From Ceratodon purpureus (Eukaryota > Streptophyta > Bryopsida > Pseudoditrichales > Ditrichaceae), in assembly GCA_014871385.1 (NCBI GenBank), contig CM026425.1, positions 7,479,243 through 7,543,242 on the forward strand: a stretch of DNA of 64,000 nt, in the 5' to 3' direction. Of this stretch, positions 34,340 to 46,268 are shown piece by piece. Below the pieces are notes generated by a model. That model was not told the origin of the DNA. It saw nothing but the letters and a program-made list of their open reading frames with translations, and did no database searches. Each line of letters begins with the position of its first letter. Position 1 is the first letter of the stretch. Position numbers and translations under genes: made by a program.

Positions 34340-34860
34340 TAACCCATCACTTATGCCAAAAGGGAAGAGGAAAAAAGAAAGAAAAAAAGAAAATCAAAGC
34401 TGCGGATTGGCAGAACTCAAGATGCCAATATGGCCAGATTGATGTCAGAATTCACCATTGTGAAGAACATGTGGAATACATGGGGCCTGCCGCCTCTCCC
34501 TTCAATCCTACAGATACAGTTCTGTTCTGGTCAATGTTGGTGTAACTTACAACATGGTACACTGTTCACTTTATATACCATGGAATGCAAAACTAATGTG
34601 CATTATCCATACTAATTTCCATCGTGCACCTGTGTTTCAAGTTTTAAACTGGGAGCCCCCTATATAAAACAGGGTAGACTCTGCTCATTTGTAACCCCAA
34701 TTCTGTGCCCTTCTCTCTAGCTCTCTCGGAGCTTTTTTCCAATCAGATTTCCACTCAAGCAACCTTTGACCAGTGAATAGAGTAACTTACTGACTTTACC
34801 TCGGACTTCCTCTTTATGTGGATATCCATTTTCAAGTACCTATAACTTGTCAATTAGTGT
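34340..34860 (+). mobile_element. LTR-like promoter fragment (possible solo LTR fossil)
   Basis: GGGAGCC then TATATAAAAC at 34669-34678, followed by CATTTGTAACCCCAAT and a CT-rich leader. The same arrangement recurs at about 47762-47852, so this is a repeated promoter-like unit typical of retrotransposon U3/R. No internal coding region is attached here. Boundaries are unresolved, so it is treated as a fossil. Confidence 0.35.
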
Positions 34861-34867
34861 AAATTAA

Positions 34868-36101
34868 CCCCTAAAGGACAATCATCCACATTTGGGCTTT
34901 TTTTGAATTTGGGCAGGTTACTATGAGTTCAATTCACATCGGGATTTTCTGAAATTTTTATTGAAGCTGGGCCGTTCGGAGATCTTCGTGTTGGTATTTT
35001 TATTTTTCAATTCCGACATCGGGATGAGAAGTTATTGAGGTCTGAGCACAAAATGCTGCTCAGCGGGCAACTTAGCAAAATTAAGGATCCAATGAGAGGG
35101 CTTAGGATGCTTGACTTTTTATTGGGCACCTGCCCAAATTATGAATGGTTCCACTGTGGGGCAACTGAAATTTTGGGATTTAGTGGGATGGGAATAAAGA
35201 CGCTGCGTGGGAAAGGGAAAAGAAGCTGCAAAAATTCCCTGTGTCAGAAGGGGACGGTTGGGCGCAGCGTGCGAGGGAGGAGGAATGGGGAAGGGTGGGC
35301 AGTGGGCGACGGACGGGGCCCGCGAGGGGGAGGGAGCGGGGTCCAGGTGGCATCAAGGGATGGGGGAGAGCATGGTGGGGTAAAGGGTTGGGGAGAGTGG
35401 GTTTTTGGAATTTTCTTTTGGAAAGAGGAGGGGTGTAGAGGGCGGGTAAGGGGGATGGTCTTGCAGGCCCCGCTGCAGGTGGTGGGGAAGTGAACTGGGG
35501 GGCCTCTATTCACTGCCCTGGGCAGTATTAGTGTTACAATCAACATTTCCTTATTTTCCTTCTGTTTTGAATATTTTTTTAATCTCAAAAAATTGTGAAT
35601 TTCAAGTGTACACTGAGAGCCATGTAATCACCGTTCCGATCTTTGATTTTGTTCAAATTGAATTTTATAAAAATCAGGGAGTAGAAACAATGAATATGTT
35701 GAAGAATCCACCCTTGGAGTTGTTTTTTTTTCCCAACTAATGATAAAATCATTTTTCACCAATTTTTTTTCATAGACATGTACTTGACATTATCTACGTG
35801 TTGAATATCAAAAACCCCCAAATTGTGAAATGGAGAAATTTCAACTGAGATGAGGTCAAACAGTGGAAATTGTCTCGGGCAGATTCAAAAAAAGTTCCAA
35901 AATGTGCATCAAATGTTAATATCTTCTAATCCGTGCGGTCAAAGATTTTGAATTTTTTTTTACAACTTCTGAATATCATATCCTATAAGATCCTACGGTT
36001 ACATTTTGAAAAATCAAAAAAAAATTAAAAAAATTCACTTCTTGAGAAAAATGGCAGATTTGGAGACTTTTGGGCCAAAAATTGTCAAGGAATTTTAGGG
36101 G
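34868..36101. mobile_element. TTAA-bounded non-autonomous DNA element (piggyBac-like ends), 1.23 kb
   Basis: Left: TTAA at 34864-34867 then CCCCTAAAGGACAATC. Right: AATTTTAGGGG then TTAA at 36102-36105. The terminal inverted repeat is short (CCCCTAAA). TTAA on both sides and C-rich termini are what piggyBac-type transposons leave. No transposase frame is inside. A G-rich block at about 35130-35525 looks like a later insertion. Assignment to piggyBac is inference. Confidence 0.6.
35130..35525. repeat. G-rich block inside the TTAA element, possible nested insertion
   Basis: Strongly G-rich on the plus strand, with GGGGAGGG-type runs, unlike the AT-rich flanks. It begins at CTGCCCAAATTATGAATGG and ends at CTATTCACTGCCCTGGGCAG, giving an imperfect terminal inversion CTGCCCA...TGAATRG. 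Apparent open frames on both strands here (for example 35035-35493 plus) are low-complexity and not credible genes. Confidence 0.35.
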
Positions 36102-36105
36102 TTAA

Positions 36106-36978
36106 AAAACATGTGCTCCACATAATGATGTGAGTGTTTAATTTATATTACGATTCGTGATTTTTAAAGATATATCTCAACTTATGTTATAAAATAATGT
36201 AGGTGATAACCTAGCTAAAAATGTGGATTATTAATCAATATGATCCACATACTTAAAGAATATTTTGAATAATTCAATTTTCTACCAAGTAATGTGGCTC
36301 ACACTTAGTAGAATAAAAATACAATTTAGTACTGATTTTGCAAACAAGGAGGTATTTGAAAGAGCCCATAAGTTACCATTCATTTCAAATGAAGCTTCTT
36401 CACACTTGGTCAAACAACTCAATAGACAACAAGCATCTTGCATTTGATTGTAGACACAGGTTGAACCTGACATTTTTGTCTTCGGATTTACATGATGTGT
36501 TTTAACTGAAGGAAATAACTTACCAAGCAGATGATGTCAATGGCACGTGATATCAATTGAAGCACTAGGTAAACTTCTTCTTGCAGCTGGTGCAGTTCTC
36601 ATAATATTTGACTAGCTCTAGATCCCAACTACTATGTTTGAGCTGTCCTAAAAAGTTCGTAATAGAAACAGCCATGGTGAAAGTTGATATTATTTACTGT
36701 CTGAATATCATGACATGACCATGCCAGGTGGGCACTTTAAACCTAAACATGTGTAGTGCAGACTGTGGTAAAAGTTCAAAAACTGATCATGCCTATAAAT
36801 GATTGACCATTCTGGTTGTTTTCCGGTAATTTCTGTAAAAGCTCTTTGTTTGAAAATGGTGCGCTTTTAATTCTATTTAGTTCGGATCATATACTTGGAG
36901 CAATCTAAATAATCTCTTAATTCCTCTAATAATGTGGACAACTTTAATTAAGATACCCACATTGTTTGAGCTGTATTG
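36106..36978. other. AT-rich stretch, no gene seen
   Basis: No supportable gene, RNA gene or complete repeat recognised. Confidence 0.4.
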
Positions 36979-37099
36979 CACTAGTGAAAAAGGTGTCTAA
37001 GAATCATGACCATTCTAACCGGATTAAAGAAAATCTTGTCAAAATGGTCGTGATCCTCGTCACATGTTCGGGTCATTGCGGCTACGGTTTCCACTAGTA
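36979..37099. mobile_element. CACTAGTG-ended foldback MITE, short copy
   Basis: It starts CACTAGTGAAAAAGG and ends GGTTTCCACTAGTA. The interior carries ATCATGACCATTCTAAC and, inverted, AAATGGTCGTGATCCT, so it folds on itself. CACTA-starting ends suggest a non-autonomous EnSpm/CACTA element. The flanking TTG/TTA could be a diverged 3-bp target duplication. It is related to 37972-38167. Confidence 0.6.
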
Positions 37100-37276
37100 T
37101 TATGACCTTCTACATTCAACAAATTTTGTTGGATATGTCCTCATAAGTCATACATCTTATGAATTCAAAACCCGTATTACTTTAAAAATAATGTATATTT
37201 TATGTAGGCTTTGCTATTTGTGCATCACATCATTTGGTAACCCACACTAAGCAGAATTAAAAATGCAGTACAAAAA

Positions 37277-37740
37277 TCACAAGCAATTCCCCAGTTCAAG
37301 GAGGAGGCCTGTACGAAGCGAACAGCCTGCCATGGGTGGTGGTACAAGGGAGGAAGCCTGGGTGATGATTTGGCTTTTCTTACAGCAAGTCCTCATGCAA
37401 TTGTCTGAGTTGAAAGTATATTTTGTTTTGCTATGTTGTGTGGCCTCCCATGACAGAAGGAAGTCATTCAATGCAGCATAAACCAGTTTCTCCGCATGTG
37501 CAAGAGCCTGCTCAGAATGCCTCCTTGGATACCCAAACTTCATGTATAGCCCCCGGGATGAATTGAAAACCGTTTGTGACCCTGAAATGTAGCCTTCTCC
37601 GTGGATGAGAAAGCACCCTTGCTTCTCACTCCCATACGCCCCCCACACAATTTTTGAGTCAGAGAAGAGAAGCAAACTAGTTAAAATGATGGATAAGGAA
37701 AGCTTTTGTATCCTTGACTTCCTTTTGGTGCTATCTGTGA
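37277..37740 (-). other. Unrecognised open stretch, possible exon or gene fragment
   Basis: Minus-strand frame of about 155 codons, GC-richer than the surrounding desert. A strong acceptor-like TTTTTTTCTTGTTCTTCACAG precedes it (near 37733-37753), so it could be an internal exon. There is no ATG at its start. It begins with basic residues followed by a hydrophobic run (LSLSIILTSLLLFS), and has a later segment GLYMKFGYPRRHSEQALAHA. I recognise no family. It sits between the two CACTAGTG-ended foldbacks. Fragment of a host gene, captured sequence and chance are all possible. Confidence 0.25.
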
Positions 37741-37971
37741 AGAACAAGAAAAAAATTCTTAAAATTTAAAAATACGAGGGTGAGACTGGCCTCCAAAATA
37801 AGGAAAAAAAGGAAAAAGAAACAAGAAATGCCCTTTGACACTTAAGGGGTAGACTTTTGGATCATCATATCCAAATGGAGTCTCAAGAGGTATTCTAATT
37901 TAAGTCTCATCCTCATCAATAAAATACGTTGAAACTTCTTCAATTATGAATTAGAATTCTATTTCTAAGTT

Positions 37972-38167
37972 TAGTAGTGGAAATCATGCTCACAATGACA
38001 AGAACATGTGACCAAGATCATGATCATTCTGACCAAATTATGTAAAATCTTGGTCAAAATGGTCATGATCCTAGTCACGTGTCTTGGACAAATCACAAAA
38101 ATCTTGACAGAATGGTCATGATCTTGGTCACATGTTCTAGTGATTGCGGGCATGGTTTCCACTAGTG
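37972..38167. mobile_element. CACTAGTG-ended foldback MITE, long copy
   Basis: Terminal inverted repeats of about 60 bp: the left arm TAGTGGAAATCATGCTCACA...CAAGATCATGATCATTCTG matches the reverse complement of the right arm, which ends GGTTTCCACTAGTG at 38167. The interior has a repeated TCTTGGTCAAAATGGTCATGATC / TCTTGACAGAATGGTCATGATC. The whole unit would form a long hairpin. CACTA-type ends point to a non-autonomous EnSpm/CACTA element. Confidence 0.7.
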
Positions 38168-39104
38168 TATCAAAAATTGCTACATGAATAATATATTTCA
38201 TTTTACATTATTGTTAGAGTCTATGGAGATATCTGTGAAGTCCTATTGCAAGAGAGCACTTTGAAAGGAAGAAATCTCACACAAGTGCACACAAGTGCAC
38301 ACTCGTGTTTTTCCCTTTGGGCCGGAAAAGTATTGGGATGAGAGACCTCCTGGGAAGTCTAGTGCTGCATCCATATGGCAGTGACTTCGTTCCTGCAGGG
38401 ACAAGAACTCCTCTGCTTCTTGGGTTGTTGGGGAGCTGCAGGGTCCTTTGTATCTCTTGAAATACGGGTATTGTTGAATTAGTCTTTGTGTAAAACACTT
38501 AATCATTCTCATTCAGTCACATGTTTGGAGGGGTCACATGAGGGGTAAGGTACGGCATCACTTTGCTAGACAGTGCTGTGATAATTCAAGCAGGATGTTG
38601 TCCTAAGTAGGTCACCTGTCATCCTCATTTATTGGGAGCAGATGGATCAACATGTAAGTTATCCCCCTGAAATATGAATGCTCAAACCGGGATTTCTCAA
38701 TATGCCCCCATCGAGCATGGCTCCAGAGGGCTTGAGATGGCAGGCACAAAACCTGCCCCTATTTTTACGTTGAAGTCCGGCCCTAATTGATCTCAAGGGC
38801 TCTGGAATCTGGATAGTAACTTGAGACTGTAGGCCCCAAAGTTTAGTAATTGTTTTTGCAAAAAAGCCCCTATAACCCCAAATAGACAACGCTAATTTTT
38901 TTTATCAACCAATGGGTGAGGTTTGGTGCAACACTCAACACGTGGGATGATACCATATTAAATAGTTGAAAAATGGGAGTTAAAAAATCCAAAATGTGCT
39001 CCAAAGGTTCTAAACATAGACCTGAATAAAGGATAAAACATGAGAGGAACTTAAAACTCAAGCATTTTTAATTTGATGAAATTGGAATACTTTGAGGGCC
39101 AAGT
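38168..39104. other. Intergenic, no gene seen
   Basis: Locally higher GC around 38300-38900 with short overlapping frames on the minus strand, none recognisable. There is a CACAAGTGCACACAAGTGCACAC duplication at 38279-38301. Confidence 0.35.
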
Positions 39105-39362
39105 TTTTGTTGAAGACTTTGAGGTTGCCAAAGAAAATTGACCTCCTATGACTTACCATAATAGAAGGGTAGCAATGATAGCAACCATGTCATTTTTTCA
39201 TCCACCATTGAAGTTCTCCACCAGAGGACTCTTGGCCGTAGTGTAAACCTCGACTCGATAAGAATATGATTCTTGGCCAATCAAATTGCTCCATTATCCT
39301 AGAATTTATGATTGGTGGACTTCTTTACCGTAATACAAAGCTATTCCGAGGTAAAGTACTTG
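39105..39362. repeat. Diverged copy of the TAA-type MITE-related repeat
   Basis: It shares AGCAACCATGTCATTTTTTCATCCACCATTGAAGTTC and CTTGGCCAATCAAATTGCTCC with the copies at about 31265-31745 and inside 43320-44400. It ends near CTTTACCGTAATACAAAGCTATTCC, a degenerate version of the CACCGTAGTCTAAACCGGCCC terminus. Confidence 0.5.
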
Positions 39363-39424
39363 AATCCAGTCAATGCCAATGGACTTTTTGCAAGTCTCGG
39401 TGGCATTGTGAGATTAACTCTTAA

Positions 39425-40116
39425 CCCCTAAACGTCTAAACGACCAAAAACTCGTCAAACTCATTTTTCCAAGTTCCATAACTGTCATCCAAATGACAAT
39501 ATTTCATCCATTTTTTTTCATGTTGTAAAGTTGTAAGAAATCTATCTAATCCCATTAACAAATTCTTAAAATAATAATTTCATGAATTTTGGTGCCTCCT
39601 TTAAGTCAAAAAGATCAATACCGTGTGTGTTCAAAAATTCCTTAATATAGACAGCTGAAACACAATTTTGACTATCGGGATGATTTTTTTTGCAGTTGAG
39701 GCAAACTAATGAAATGTAGTTCGATAAATCTATTTTCTAGACCAATTAAAATTTTTAAAAATAACCTAAAATTGAGTGATTTATAGCTGGTATAAGATGA
39801 AGGGTATAACCGTGGCTACCACTTGATTTTCCACGGTTTTAGGTTTTTTCATCATATTTTTTTGAATTAAAACATAATTTTTGAGCACGGTAACTAATAT
39901 GAGGTTCATGGTTGTCATGTACAACTATGGTAAATATTTCGTACTTTTTTAGTATAACCTATATTTGATAATTTTGATAAAATTATAGCTTGTAGATAAC
40001 ATGTGTATCTAACTAAGAAAATTTAAAAATTCATATTTTACAATATTTATAGTAGCAAAATAGAGCATCTAAAGTCAAAGTCTATTTCTGTGGTCAAAGG
40101 CTTAGGCATTTCGGGG
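39425..40116. mobile_element. TTAA-bounded non-autonomous DNA element, 0.69 kb
   Basis: Left: TTAA (39421-39424) then CCCCTAAACGTCTAAACG. Right: AGGCATTTCGGGG then TTAA (40117-40120). Inverted ends are CCCCTAAACG versus CCCCGAAATG. The interior is AT-rich and non-coding. It belongs to the same family as 34868-36101, 42292-42513 and 51336-52173. Confidence 0.6.
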
Positions 40117-40120
40117 TTAA

Positions 40121-42291
40121 AGTTCCTTGCAACATGTTTTGAATTATAGCACTACATTGGATGACTTTTATAAATGAAAATAACTTTTTGAATTGCCTTT
40201 GGAAAGATTTATTGTTAAAGCAAATACTGTAAGAGTGAACTATTTCTAAAAAAATCAGCAGACATTTTTTGTAATGTTAGAAACCTTACTTATTTCGGGA
40301 GCTAATGATGTTTTACATATCATGTTACACATTTTTTATTTATTTATGAATGCAGCTTATGCTCTCAATCCAATCATTAAAAAATACAAACACTAAAGAT
40401 AGAAATTATAACTTTTACAAATTTTTAAAAACACGTTACTTTGAAAACATTTGACAAAGATTGAATATAATTTTTCAACTTTCAACTTTCAACTTTATGA
40501 ATAATTTCTAATCTTCATATTACACACTTTCTTTTTGGAATGAATTTCAATGAGTTTGTGGAAATCATGTATTATAACATTTCTAATTTTGATCAAATAC
40601 ACTTTGCTCCTTAGAGGTTAAAATAATTAGTTATTTCAACAATTTTTTATCCTAAAATTTTCTTGATTATAGGTTTCCACAAATCTTTCAAAGTTGGCAT
40701 TTTCAATCCAAAGATTTGAGCTTCAAACAATTTTTTTTATTGATTCATTTTTAGTTTTGGTTGTAGTATCTTGTCATGGACTATTGGAAGAATGTGAGAA
40801 AGTTATTTAGAATGTATGACCAAATATATATTGGAAGAATACTGAATTTGAAGTGAAGAGAATAAATTTTTAAGACCTTGCTTCATAGGGTCAAACACAT
40901 TTAAAATCTTTGTGAAGGAAAATCTTTAAACTAAGTGAAGTCGTAATTCTTCATTGTTACAATCTATCTCATATTAGCTACTTAAGTACCAATTTTCAAA
41001 TATAATAGAAGTCTCTAGTGTATTCAAAAATCTTGCAATCAGAAGATGTGTGAAGTTGTGCCAATTATAAGGTTACACTGATGTCTTCCAAATTTTGAGG
41101 CATTTGGGAATGATTTCAATATCTTTGGAAAATTTTTGTAGACAAATGGTGCATCAAGATAGTTTTGCAAGAGATTGACCTTGTAAGATAGGAGTTGAAG
41201 TTTGCAGACTTTAAAATATCTACTCAAAACATAGAAATTTGAAAGTGTATATAAAAATCTTTTTTGAGGATTCAATTTCATTCAAAACTAATAATTTCAA
41301 AGAAAATACATTCCAAAATTGTTACTCATTCCAAGAACAATCAAAGTGCTAAAGTAGAAATTTCAAAAAGTTATCTGAAAGTTTTGCTTTCACTTAGATA
41401 TAATAGATGTATTGAACAGCTTTTTGGTGGTTGTACTTTAGTTTTCAGATATCTAGATCTGCCAATAATAGATTTGATTGATTAGATGGAAAGTTTTAAA
41501 TGTAATGAATTGATAGTTGAAGAGAAGAGGAGATTTTCTCATGAAAATATGTGGATGAGAAGAAACATACAAAATCTAAATTTAAAAATTAAAATAAAAC
41601 CAAGATTTCGCCACAATTGAATGAGGGTTTGTTCATTGCAACATTTTAATTGTTTACATTCAAAAAGATGATGTAGTTCTTTGCTTTCATTCTTTTGTCA
41701 TGTGGCATTGAATTTAGGATGGAATTAACAAACACTTAATTCACGTCACTCTTATGCAAAGACCAAAGTTACTATTCTTCTAAAGCATTATAATCGATTT
41801 ATGAAACACAATTAAATTTTACATTTATTTTATTTCATGAGAAAGAAATGAACAAACGAAGAGAACAAGTTCAACGGACACATTCAATTTGTTTTTTTTT
41901 TTTAAAGTGAAATAAGAGAACAATAAAATAAAACTTCTTGAGGTTGTCTTTTTGCTGTCTCGCACAAACAGGCCACCACTCTACTCCTCTTGAGCAGGAA
42001 ATCATGCCCTTTGTTTTTTATCATCATTCGGCCACCCATCACTACCATTCCACCTTGGAACATGCATGGGCGATTGTTTGGCTTTGTGCGTGCCATTCCC
42101 TGTAACCATTCATTGGCTCTGGGTTCAATTAATTATTTCTCCCTTCAGCAAGATCCGACTTCAAACTGGGATCATACATACAGAATGAATAGGAAGGCGA
42201 TTCCGTGACTCGGTGGATTGAATCATTGACAATTCATGTTATCCCAAGAAAGGTGGCGGACATCTGATTGGTTTATGACCACTTGGTTTAA
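40121..42291. other. AT-rich stretch, no gene seen
   Basis: No supportable gene. A triple TTTCAAC run is at about 40472-40494. A short GC-richer patch at 41940-42200 contains small frames on both strands without recognisable domains. Confidence 0.4.
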
Positions 42292-42513
42292 CCCCTGAAC
42301 GGCCCTTGGTCTCAGAAAATACAAGACCGTATTTGACAAATATGATGAGAGCAAAAGCGGAGCTTCTCAAGCGGTAGCCAACCCATGATTCAAGAAGTGT
42401 TCATAAAAAAACTTGACTTCAAATTTGAAGTGGATTCACAATTGTGTGATTCAGAGCACGGTATGTAGAGTTGCTGGCATACGGCCACAAAGGACTTTCA
42501 TGCCGTTCAGGGG
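42292..42513. mobile_element. TTAA-bounded MITE, 222 bp
   Basis: Clean example of the family. TTAA (42288-42291) then CCCCTGAACGGC; right end GCCGTTCAGGGG then TTAA (42514-42517). The 12-bp terminal inverted repeats are perfect. It is too short to code for a transposase. Confidence 0.75.
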
Positions 42514-43221
42514 TTAAATATAAGAGAGCTCTACCAAACTTTTTGTACTTCAACCGTGTACCATACGGTAATCAAACATTCAAAAGAAAAGAATTAAACA
42601 AACCTAGCGGAATCCATCATTTATGGATATTTTAAAGGATTATCATTGATAATATATATTTATCTATATTATAAAAAAATGATTGATTTGGAATGAATGG
42701 AATTCAAAATAATTTTATGGCTAAAGGAGGTGAGCCCTCATATCATGCACATTAGTAACATCCTAAAGTTTACAAAAACATGACTTGAAGAGAAGAAGAA
42801 AAAAGAAATGATTAAAATAAAAATAAAAATAAAAATAATTTTTTTGGTGCCAATACAAGAATGAATTATAGAGAGAATGAGTATTGTCGGATTTTATTTT
42901 TCAAAAAAATAAAATAATTGGGAACTACGAGGTGACTAGTTGAGAAACTTTGATCATCAAATGAGATCAATGTGAATAAAGTGTCTGTTTGGTCCACCAC
43001 TAAGTCTAAGTCCACAGGACATAGGTTAGTGGTATAAATTATTCACCCTTTTTGAGAGTAAACACTTAGAGTCAATTTAGACGTATTTGAGTTGAAAGGC
43101 TAACCATCAACAATCCATATAGAACTAGCGGACCTTTTAGAAATTTTGAGAGTTTCAAAATTTGGACTGATTATATACAATAAAACACTCCAATCAAAGC
43201 CCTTTTCTAGTTATGGTGCAA

Positions 43222-44638
43222 GGGCTCGTTCAAACTATGCCCAAACTTTGAAAAGTCATCAATTGGACTGATGAAAATGCTGAAATGCCCAAAGTCCTCC
43301 CTCTCTATCTTCGTAATAAGGGCTGGTTTACACTACGGTGGAGAAGGCCTTTGGTCGGTCAAGAATGCTTGGCCAAGACATGGTTATATGAGGCAAATGG
43401 TGGATGTGCCGGAGAAGAATTAAAGGCAATAAAATATTTCAAATGGAGTCTTGCAATTGACCGGTTGTAATCTAAACACCTAGTGGAGAAGCTTAACGGA
43501 CAAGTCCACCAGAGAAGTGTACCGGCGAAGAGAAACTCACCAAATTGTGAAGTTTTTTTTTGATAAAAAATCACAATTCTCTACATTCACATTGTAACAA
43601 AAGACTTAAACAAGAATTGTTTTCATAAAAAATGAATATGCATATGTATGACAATTTGACTAAACTTCAAAATTATTTTGTTATCAAATTATGCGGAAGA
43701 ATAATAATTTTTTTGGTTGATTTTCACTTTTCATATTTAAAAAACATCTCATGGTAATATAATATTCAGTTTTAGTAAAAAAAAAATTAAAATTACCAAA
43801 TTGCCAATTGTCAATTTTGGCCCATATATCAACACCTAATCAAATGACAAAAATTCCATTGGTACCCTACGTGCTCATGTCTTAAAAAACATAATAAAAA
43901 GCCCAAAAAATAAACTCTAAGCCATCAAAATGGCTTTGTAAAAAAATTACAGCATGTAGAGCTAGAGTGAGAAGTATATATATGCAATTTTAAGTGAGGG
44001 AGGGAACAAGTAAAAGGTGGAGGTAGACCACAAGCAGCGAAGACTTATCTTAGGCAGACGCGAGGTGTGTGGTTCAAATCTCACTGATGGAACTTGTGGC
44101 CTAGATTTGTTTTGAAAATTAAATTTTTATTGACTTGGGCTTCTCCGCATGTGGAGTTTCTTCTTTGGCCTCTTGAGGCCGGACAAGAAACTCGTCCTCC
44201 GGTGAAGCCCAAGTCCAAAAAGTGCTGCCATGTAGGCGGCCATGTCATTTTATCATCCATGAGAAAACTTCACCACCATTCTTGTCTTCACCTAGTGTAA
44301 ACACCTTCTGGTGAAGAGTTGCATTTTTGGCCAATCACATTTCACAAACGCCTTTTTTTTCATGACCGGTGGTCTTCTCCACCGTAGTCTAAACCGGCCC
44401 TAAGGGCTAAAGTCCAAAGAATGTTGCATCCAAAAAAACCTAGGTCGCAACACTTTTAGGAAGTTATAGCGCCGAAACAACAACCTCTTGAGCAATAGTT
44501 TGGATCGAGAAAAATGCTCAATCCAAATTTCCGTTGAGAGGCCGATTTTTTTTTCTCATGAGACTCGGCCTCTTGGCACAGTTAGGTCTAGAAAAGTAAG
44601 AGTTGGCCTCTCAACTTGGGCATAGTCTAAACCGATCC
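43222..44638. mobile_element. Harbinger/Tourist-type MITE, interrupted by another
   Basis: Left end GGGCTCGTTCAAACTATGCCCAA (17 of 23 positions matching the reverse complement of the right end). Right end TTGGGCATAGTCTAAACCGATCC. The 3-bp flanks are CAA and TAA, a diverged TAA-type target duplication. Removing the inner 1,081-bp insertion plus TAA leaves about 330 bp, a typical MITE size. Confidence 0.6.
43320..44400. mobile_element. Harbinger/Tourist-type element with TAA target duplication, 1,081 bp, innermost of nest
   Basis: Starts GGGCTGGTTTACACTACG and ends TAGTCTAAACCGGCCC; the inverted repeat continues through GGTGGAGAAG on both sides (about 27 bp, two or three mismatches). It is flanked by TAA at 43317-43319 and TAA at 44401-44403. 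TIR sequence and TAA duplication match the PIF/Harbinger superfamily. No transposase is encoded. A segment at about 44215-44330 is shared with repeats near 31.3 and 39.2 kb. Confidence 0.8.
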
Positions 44639-45406
44639 TAAAGCCTTACATGCCAAGTCCAAAGGCGAAGACCTATCAGCTGAATATTTGAAAATCTATA
44701 GAAAATTGAAAAAAAAAAAACAGAAAATTATGAAAAAATAAAGGAAGGTGTAAAAACTAACAAAGAACATGTGACAAAACTTTAGCAATAGATTCATTAG
44801 TATAACAAAGGTAGGACTATTTTGAATTCAACTTAATTTTAACTAGTAGAGGTGTAGTGCCATTGATTATCAACGATTTGTCTATTGAGCAGAAATAGGT
44901 TTGTGGAGCATGAACCCTTAATAGCCAAAAGCCTTCTCTTCTTGTGATTTTTTTTTATTAAAAAAAATCCACTTCCTCTCGACAGAATTTGGATTACACC
45001 AAAACATGTGCTACCATATTGACCCCTACCTACCATCAAAACTACCTTCAAAAATATCAAGACTATTGCCATCCACTACGCCATGTCTATTCTCCTCTAT
45101 AAACGAAGACTTGAAAACCGCCAACCCCTACCTGAAAACCTCGACCCCCCATAGTTTACAATCTTCAACCCTACCTACCCCTGCATGTATACCTACATCT
45201 CCTTATCCGTCACTACCCTACACATCTTATCACACTCTTTATTTTTGCTTTTGTTTTTGTTACGGTTGCTTGTGACTAAATTGTCTACTCTCAAAAGGGG
45301 GGATTAGATCTTTACTCTCATACCTTTGTCCTATGGACTCTAGCTTGGGGATGGATCAAATAGACACTCAATTCACGTTGGTCTCCTCCGGAGACCGAAG
45401 TTTCTC

Positions 45407-45937
45407 TCTCTCTGCTACCATATTGACTCTTTTAGAAGCAATGACCTTTGGACTTTGGCCTATACTGGGAAGGGAAAAAAATTGGACTTTGGACATTCTA
45501 GTAATTTGATTGGTGCAAACTAACCACCTCTTGACCTTTGATCATGTTATGAACTAATAACCAATGATCTTAAATGGTCAAAGTCCATGTGAGGCTTTAT
45601 GTCTTAATTTTTGTAGTGTGATACTTGGTGATTGTGTGTGCTTTTCACTAAGTCATGAGCTAAGTGGTTGGAGAGCGTATTTATATCATATACATGGTCC
45701 GAGTTCAAAACTTCATGCACTTGTTTAAAGGGATATGTGGTGTGTGGTGACTTAGCACTTGTGGTGATTATCCTACAATAAGTTTGAAACTTTTATCAAT
45801 TTATCAAATTATGTGATCTTTGAGGTGGTTTGTGCGTCATTGGTAAATTTTAATCCTAAAATATGTTAATGCTATCCCATGATTGGCCAATTTGAATTTC
45901 CCAAGTTACAAGAAGAAATGAGTCTAAGCTGTCACTA
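45407..45937. other. Intergenic, no gene seen
   Basis: No supportable gene or complete repeat in this stretch. Confidence 0.35.
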
Positions 45938-46040
45938 GGGGTCTCTTTATTTCTCCCCAACGAGCGTAGCTGGGTTGCTAGGTTTAGTTGGTTCCATTTT
46001 TTGGGGAGAGCGTTTGGGAGTGCGTCACTCAGAGTGCCCA
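45938..46040. repeat. Partial copy of the GGGTCTCTTTATTTC-ended MITE family
   Basis: Begins GGGGTCTCTTTATTTCTCCCCAACGAG and continues GCTGGGTTGCTAGGTTTAGTTGGTTCCATTTTTTGGGG, which matches the reverse complement of the right half of the complete copy at 60497-60817. The other end was not found. Confidence 0.6.
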
Positions 46041-46268
46041 TAGCCGTGTCCACTGACAGATTCACAATCTGAAAAGTCACTGCTCATGTGGGGGAAGGGG
46101 ATGAAAACAAAAATTCATGCTGGCTTCAATGAAATATACAGTTCCAAATTGTGACTGTAACCGTTTCTTTGAGGAAAAATTTAGGAAAATAGATTAATAA
46201 ATAAATTTCATTAAATTTTATAAATAAAATATATATTTCACATAAAAATATCTAAGCAATACTAGGCT

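Larger units (their letters stand above)
42942..45406. mobile_element. Long-terminal-inverted-repeat element (Mutator-like?), outermost of a three-deep nest
   Basis: The left arm (about 42942-43068) and right arm (about 45277-45406) are inverted copies over about 130 bp, roughly 70-75% alike. Shared blocks include GAGAAACTT, GAGAYCAAYGTGAAT, AGTGTCTRTTTGRTCC, GTCCAYAGGACA and TTTTGAGAGTA. Long inverted repeats without a TAA or TTAA duplication suggest a Mutator-like foldback, but no 9-bp target duplication was seen, so the family is uncertain. It contains the nested elements at 43222-44638 and 43320-44400. No credible coding sequence lies inside. Confidence 0.55.

Noticed and set aside
35035-35588. 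Plus- and minus-strand frames over 110 codons in the G-rich block
   Set aside because: Low-complexity Gly/Arg or Pro/Thr strings inside a repeat element; no domain.
44060-44090. GGTTCAAATC resembling a tRNA B box
   Set aside because: No A box at the right distance and no cloverleaf. It lies inside the Harbinger-type element.
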